Shown: one piece after another, positions 55,956 through 62,000 of the stretch | Layout of the letters: each line of letters starts with the position of its first letter | How positions within the stretch are numbered: the stretch's first letter is position 1 | NCBI RefSeq assembly: GCF_001949145.1 | Contig: NW_019091379.1 | Coordinates: 829,425 to 891,424, forward strand | DNA length: 62,000 nucleotides | Direction of reading: 5' to 3' | From: Acanthaster planci | Taxonomy: Eukaryota > Echinodermata > Asteroidea > Valvatida > Acanthasteridae | Notes under the pieces: generated by a model | What the model saw: only the letters and a program-made list of their open reading frames with translations | The model's database searches: none | Told to the model about the DNA's origin: nothing | Position numbers and translations under genes: made by a program

Positions 55956-58900
55956 AGGACCTCCTGGGGGTGAGTTTGCACTATTTAGCATTTAGAGAGT
56001 TACACGCACAAAGCCCGCACAATAATACGGTGACCCTTTGCAAACTCTTGTACGAATCGCTTGTAAAAGTCCATGTTTACCTCTAAAATTCTTTACGAAG
56101 GGAGGGTAATCTGTCAATTGGCCAATGTTTGAGAGAGTGCCCACAGTTTACAGACTTCCAACTGGCCGGCATTTCGTACTTCGCTGGTTGACGTAATTCC
56201 CTGCAAGTTCGGGCTCGAACTATAGTTTGACCAGAAGTCAATTGCTTTTAAACATTGTGCATGCGCAATTCTGTTACACTGGAACAACCCAATTTTTAAA
56301 ATCTCATCGTTACATTTCACCATTGGCTGCGATTCTCACAGCGCACATGGTTTATTGAAATCTCCTACAGTTATTTTCATGTGAATGGTTCCCTCTGTCA
56401 TCATAAATGAAGTCGACTATTGATAACCAGCGGTGCGACCATACCCCCGGGCCTGGTCCCAAATGGTCGACTATAGTTCAAACCATCCATCTTTCGGGCG
56501 GTGTTAGTCGAACTACGGTTAACTGTAGTAGTCGCTCGAATTCGCCCTAGGCTGTTCCCCTTCATTATCGATCCAGATCGGAGGCGGGAACTAGACTACC
56601 GGCATGAAGGCTCTGTGTTGTTCACTGGTGATGCAGTATTTTGTAGATGGAGCCTTTACGTGTGTATTTTTGGAGAAACCGGCTGCAAGCGCAAAACAAA
56701 GGATCGATGGTCCAGTCATTTGGCAACATCAAGAGGGCGCTCTACAAATCTCACAGTTCAGTAAAATGCAGTAAACACTGAAAAACGTCGACTTTCCTTC
56801 TGAAAGTCCGTCTCTCGTTCACCAATGTATTCGAAACTCCCCCCCCCCATTTTTGTAATTGTTTTTAACGAAAATGTGTCGCGTTATACATTTTCTAGAC
56901 AGCTGGCGGTGGGTAGAGTAACAGACCTAGCTCAGGATCAGACGCACTCCAGACAACTTTCCCGCCTGAAGTACACCGGTAAATGGGCTCTAAACAGCGC
57001 GAATTACAGCTGCTAATTGGCAATACGAGCAGCGTAAATACTGTTCCAGTAAGCTGTGCACGCATGAACTTGGAAACGGTGTCCATGTGGCTCAGAGGCT
57101 TTGCAGCACTCAGCCGAACTCGAGGAGGGGGAAGATGACGAGCAGGAGCAGAATGAAAACGCTTCATCCATCCTGCGCGGAAACCTAATGGGACGGCACA
57201 AACAAGGGTTTTGTTCAGGACAGGAGATGGACTCGATGCTAGTGTTTGTGACAGTAACACTCTAGCTTTGATAAAAAGCCAATTTGCGCTCTCGAGCCGT
57301 GCTCGACTCGATACCGGGCTGAGACCGAGCAGCGCCTATAACTTGCCATGCAGGGGCGGTGGACCTCACTGGATGGAAACGATGCAATGCGGCCGGCCAA
57401 CCCCCCCCCCATATCAGACATGAGTGGCCTTTCCGCTCTGCCATGAAGAGTTGGATAGGGATTAAATGAAAGAGAAATTGGAACGACAAACACGGGTGTT
57501 AGGCCAATTTGCATCGAATTAAGGCCGGTGACGGAGTGCACTTAACGCCCAAGCGTTTTGTTGCTGTCCAGTTTATGTGCATTTCATCCTTGGGTGAATA
57601 CAGTCGTCAGCTCCAGTGGGAACCTCATTTGTTCTTCGATTCTAAGACTCGTAATGCATTTTAAGCACACCTTTTTTTCACTCACGAGTGTTAAATTTGA
57701 AACTAGGTTTGTTTTGGTCCGACGGTACTGAATGCTGAGCGGGAGTGGCCTAAACTTATAGTGGGAACTTAGAATCCGACGTACGGTACCCTAAATCAGA
57801 ACCTCTCCGACTGGGAAGTTTTCATAAGATATGTTTTGTACAAGATACATATTGCCACTTTCTGCTGATTTCGATGTTTTGTAGCTACAGTAATCTAATA
57901 TGTCAAACAAGCGAGGAAAGGCGCTGGTTATGCTAGAAAGAAACTGCCAAGAACTTCCTCGATTGAAAGTCTTAGAGCGCTTCCCCAATCCCCTTATTAA
58001 ATTGTCACTAGGCCTAAACTGTAACCGATTCCAATTTCCTCCCTGAATGGAATAGTTTGCCCACACCCACTCCCCCTTCGTCAAACTGAGGGGATAATGA
58101 CGGCAAAGACCGCAGAGAAAACACACACAAAATAGAGTTTTCTCTGTGCCCGGCTTCTGGGAATTCAGCGGCGTCGATTGTCAGTGAAAACACACGTAAT
58201 GACAGGATGTTTTTGACGCCCACGTGGCTTTCAAGCTGAGACACGAGGCTAACAGTCCCATTATTTGCTGCTTCGCCGTGGTTTTTCCCTTTTTTCCCGA
58301 AATCTCCAAAGAAGAGAGTAGGTGTCCCTCGACAGGAAAATTGTGGCGAAAAGTGATACTACAGAATGCGTTCTGTGAGCAAGAGATTCTATAATGGACG
58401 AGTCGACCCTCGTGCTCAGAGAGTGCTTTTGTGCAGATTCGGGACAAAGATTCGGAGGGTGTTTTTGCAGAGCACAATTTGTTCGAGGATTTTATCATAT
58501 TTTGCAAAATTTCATGGAAGTATTATCATGGTAGGCCTCACACATGTACTGACTTTTACTGCTCGGACCGTGCCATTTAGTTTTTTCAACACCGTAATCT
58601 GCAGCGGCCTCAGTAGGTGAGGCAATGTTAGCTCTTTAAGTTGCATGTGGCGGGATTTCGTCCGGTATCGTCCTTAAAATAAATTCTTTTTTAATACGAA
58701 ATGTGACGCAGTCACTAGAATGCCGTCATCAAACTTCAATGTGTGGAAATGAAATTTCTTACAAAAAATTAACACAGAAAAGGTAACTTGAAGTAGAAAC
58801 AGTTGGTTTTTACTGCTGTGGTTTTGCACGAGTTGAACGCCTTAGCTTACATATCTGCACTCCTCAGAGTAATATTCCGAATTTGATTTAAATGATGAGC

Positions 58901-61438
58901 GTACATGGAGAAATACCCTGCGCCCTTTTGAGGCGTAATTATTCATTACATTTTGGCGGTGGAAAAGCGACGGTAGTCGGCTGTGACATTTTTCCACAGC
59001 GTAAACGGAGTCTGGAAGCCAAGCACCGGGCAGCCAGGGGGCTAGCGAGTGGATAACCGGCCGGCGAATTACCCGTCTTACTCGATTGCGCATTTGGCTC
59101 CGAGCTATTGGCCGGGCAGAGGAGAAAAGGAGGGAAGAAAATTGCCGGCAGAGTGGTGCGCCTGAGCCCGGCCGGCCATGGCACTCTTGATGGACCGAGA
59201 GAGGATGTTACCAGCCACTCTGCCGGTGATAAGGCACCCGTAATCACTGTGTTACAGATACGCCCGGATTAATCAATTTGGTTAATTAACGCCGGCTCTC
59301 TTACTACTCGGTGTCGTTTGAAAGGGGTGAGGGGATAATCCAATAATCGAGCAACACAGGCCACCGCTCTCCCTCAACGCTCCGAGCTGTGGGACTTTTT
59401 CATATCCCGGTGAAATGTTTACCGGGCGGGCTGAGGAGGGAAAGGGCTTGCAGTCTTGACTTAGCTTTGGGGTGCTGCAACTCCTCATGAGCCGGTCCTC
59501 GCTCGGCTGCAATGAGCCAACATGACCAATGAGGGTTTAATAGTCCATCATGCTCAACGGCGACCCAGAACTCCTGAAATCGGGGTAATTCGATTTGGGG
59601 GAGTCAGCGAACTGTTCAGTCTGTCTTGTTACCTGGAGTTCACTTTCGGCGAGGGGGGTAAGGCACGGTCAGCTACCTCTGGCGGACTCGCTCATCCGTC
59701 GTAAGTGCCCCGGCTAATAACATTTTACCGACCACTTTCCAATATCAGTCGAAAGGGTGGGTCCCTCCCTTTCCTCGAGCCGCGGAAAGTGTGATCAAAC
59801 TTGTGGCGATATCCCAATCACTCTTGCTCGATTGGTGGCTTGCATGCCCATGTTCCCGACGACTCTTTAAGTGCTACATTACCTTGCGATTTCTTCTGTC
59901 GCATTGTGTCCCTTTCAGACGTCGCACCTGTTAAGATTTTCTGAACAGAAAGAGAAATGTGTCTGTTACCTAGTCTTTCATTGACACGATACTAAGCTGA
60001 CGACATCAAGCGGGGGCTCAATATCACGTTGCCATGGTAGCCAGATGCCAGGGGTTCAATGACGTTAGCGCTCGCCTCACCAATGAGCTGGTAATACAGC
60101 GCGACAGACGCATCAACGAATGATATATACGCAAGTCGCCTTTCGAATACTCATGCACTTTCAGCCAATCGCGTCACACTTCGGCTAAGCAAACTTGCAA
60201 TCAACTTTTCTTCACTTTTGCGCTGATTGCGCACATTTTTACAACTCATAAGTGTGTTATTTTCATTAAAACAAATTGAAACAGTCATCTTAAGGCTTTT
60301 TGGAAATTAAAAGAATAATAATGCCCACAAAATTGCACTAGAAACAAACCACAAATTAACTTAAAAGGAGCAAACATGCATCCAAGCACGTGGCTGAATA
60401 AAGAACACAGATCAGATGATAACAGACTTTGGAAATGCACCTTCAGCACGATAGATCCAGCACAGTGATCAAGTTAGTCAATATTTCCTGGAGTGAATTT
60501 TGGGTCTCATTTTTCGCATCTTTTCTAGCAATAAAGCGGTGACTGGTTCAGTGTTTCTCGTACCGTAGCTACAAGCAAAAAGGTAAATCACATTGGTGAG
60601 AGGGGGAGACAGTATTACCGACGTATGGGCTTGGACAGCTGCGCAGGTACTTCAACAACGAGGGGGAAGGCAGCGCACAACGGGTATGGGAAGCCCGCCC
60701 AAAACGACTCTCACTATAGGCTGTAATTTGTCGTTTCAGATGGCGTCATTATTAAAAGACCGGCACAAGCTGGAGGGAGGGGGGAAAGGGACAGACAAAC
60801 TCAGGGATGGAATCTGTGGGCTCATGTTTGGAGGAAGAAACGGCACCCGCTGATTACTGTGAAAACACAACTGGGCATATAATCATTACAAATACGCCAG
60901 CCGGTCGCCCTGCTCGCAGCCATTTTGTTCATGGATACGGCCATCGAGCTGCACCCAAATCGAATTACCGCCCTACACGTGTTACCTGTTCCCTGACATT
61001 CCTCTCAGATGGGGGACTCGGCGAGGCATGAAGACCGATTGAGCCTGGCGTATAATAAACGTCCGTGCCCGCCTTCTGCCCCATAGACCTGAATAAAGAG
61101 TGAATGAAGAAATCGTCGAGACTGGATGCGTCAAAGTAAAGCAGGCATGATGTTGTTCTCTTGCTGACTATAGTATACTTCGCAACATCTCCCAACTTGG
61201 AGGAGGCATGCAGTGGACTCGTTTACTCCATATTGGTATAGCTCCTTTCTTACATCGCCACACTTAATGCAAATTTTATTTTTCCTTAAAGCTGTACTTT
61301 TCAGCGATTTTAAACAGAGACATCACCAAAAAAATCACAAAACAAGCCGATTCAGCACATTCAAACGACAGGAAGCACTTCGTTTACGGGTTTCCCTCAA
61401 ACGTCACAATCGACTGCCCTTGCTCTCAGTAATGTATT
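55956..61438. other. Gene-free DNA with GC-rich candidate regulatory islands
   Basis: No gene recognised. Repeat-poor, GC-richer islands occur near 56900-57420, 58930-59520, 59640-60130 and 60840-61020. Frames in them overlap on both strands and show no domains, as expected of GC-rich non-coding DNA. Confidence 0.4.
59228..59290. promoter_or_regulatory. Candidate cis-regulatory element core (GATA, K50 homeodomain, HNF1-like sites)
   Basis: Within a repeat-poor island there are TGATAAGG (GATA type, 59227-59234), GTAATCAC, GGATTAATC (Otx/K50 homeodomain type, 59266-59274) and the perfect palindrome GTTAATTAAC (HNF1-type, 59281-59290) in about 65 bases. Site identity is by consensus only; function and target gene are inferred. 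Confidence 0.35.
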
Positions 61439-61908
61439 GAGTCACTAAATTTGGTGGCTCGAGTCGAATCGAGTCATTTTAACATTTTGACTCGAGTCGA
61501 GTCATTAGGTAAAGAAGTCGAGTCGAATCGAGTCACTTTCGAGTCGAGTCAAGTACCGAGCTGGAGTTAATTCGAGCCACAAATTTTTGAACAAAATACA
61601 ATAAAACACAACTACATGTAAGTCATATTTTGGTGTTTCCATTTTCATTAGACATACTTAAAATGAATTACAGTGACAGGTACCTATCCAACTAAAAGCT
61701 TGCTATTAATTTTTTTGAGACTCGAGTCTTATAAGCTTGTACTCGAGTCGAATCTCCATGAAAGATTCGAGTCGAGTTATTTGGTCGCAGAGACTCGAGT
61801 CAAGTCGAGTCATTTACGTCGAGAATTGAGTCGATCCGAATCGCCAAAACATTGTGACTCGAGTCAGACTCGAGTCGAGTCATTGACTCGAGTCATTACA
61901 ACTCTGCT
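61439..61908 (-). repeat. GAGTC-rich dispersed repeat, copy 2 (inverted)
   Basis: The reverse complement aligns with 20374-20705 through both GAGTC arrays and the unique core (61579-61727), sharing CTTTCATGGAGA, TAAGACTCGAGTCTCAAAAA, TGACTTACATGTAGTTGTGT and GTTCAAAAATTTGTG. The arrays are longer here than in copy 1. Confidence 0.8.
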
Positions 61909-62000
61909 TACTCGTGGCGTGCATTCTAAATGGCACATAGATAGAGGGGGTCCCGGCATATACAACGCTGTACCGAGCTTCCATGCCAATGTGGAGTCTG

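Overview
This looks like AT-rich nuclear DNA from an invertebrate animal. Genes are split by GT-AG introns, intergenic spaces are long, tRNA-derived repeats and short inverted-repeat elements are frequent, and there is one assembly gap (25085-25589). A Rough/Ro-class homeobox gene is present; this class is known from invertebrates and is thought to be missing from vertebrates. Together with the frequent word TAGGCCTA, this makes a non-vertebrate deuterostome (echinoderm or hemichordate type) plausible, but the species cannot be fixed from sequence alone.

Left third (1-26.1 kb): a single-exon Tctex1-family dynein light chain gene (3912-4373, +); a seven-exon gene for the beta subunit of general transcription factor IIE, GTF2E2 (7319-11848, +); and, converging on it, an eight-exon gene for thioredoxin-like protein 1, TXNL1 (15648-26097, -). 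All GTF2E2 and TXNL1 exons could be joined in frame with consensus splice sites, giving 287 and 294 residues, close to the known family lengths. TXNL1 introns hold a 15-unit minisatellite with a late dimeric higher-order pattern, tRNA-like remnants, a GAGTC-rich dispersed repeat, and a roughly 2-kb inverted-repeat element that contains the assembly gap.

Middle (26.1-40 kb): repeat-rich DNA with an inverted-repeat element, a candidate two-exon small-protein gene (28567-28944, +) and a single-coding-exon GT31 beta-1,3-glycosyltransferase (31715-32854, +). Two protein-like open segments on the minus strand (37416-37720 and 35450-35602) may be exons of an unrecognised gene.

Right third (40-62 kb): a three-exon Rough-class homeobox gene (40270-44464, +). 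A perfect PBX-MEIS type site and an overlapping upstream ORF lie just before it. After it come about 17.5 kb with no convincing gene, made of dispersed repeat families, fold-back structures and GC-rich, homeodomain-site-rich islands that are candidate regulatory DNA.

The genes do not form a pathway. They are a microtubule motor subunit, a basal transcription factor, a proteasome-associated redox protein, a Golgi glycosyltransferase and a developmental transcription factor. No bacterial-type systems (operons, CRISPR, phage) are present. The most interesting material is the set of paired, inverted and nested repeat families, the unrecognised small-protein candidates and the regulatory surroundings of the homeobox gene.
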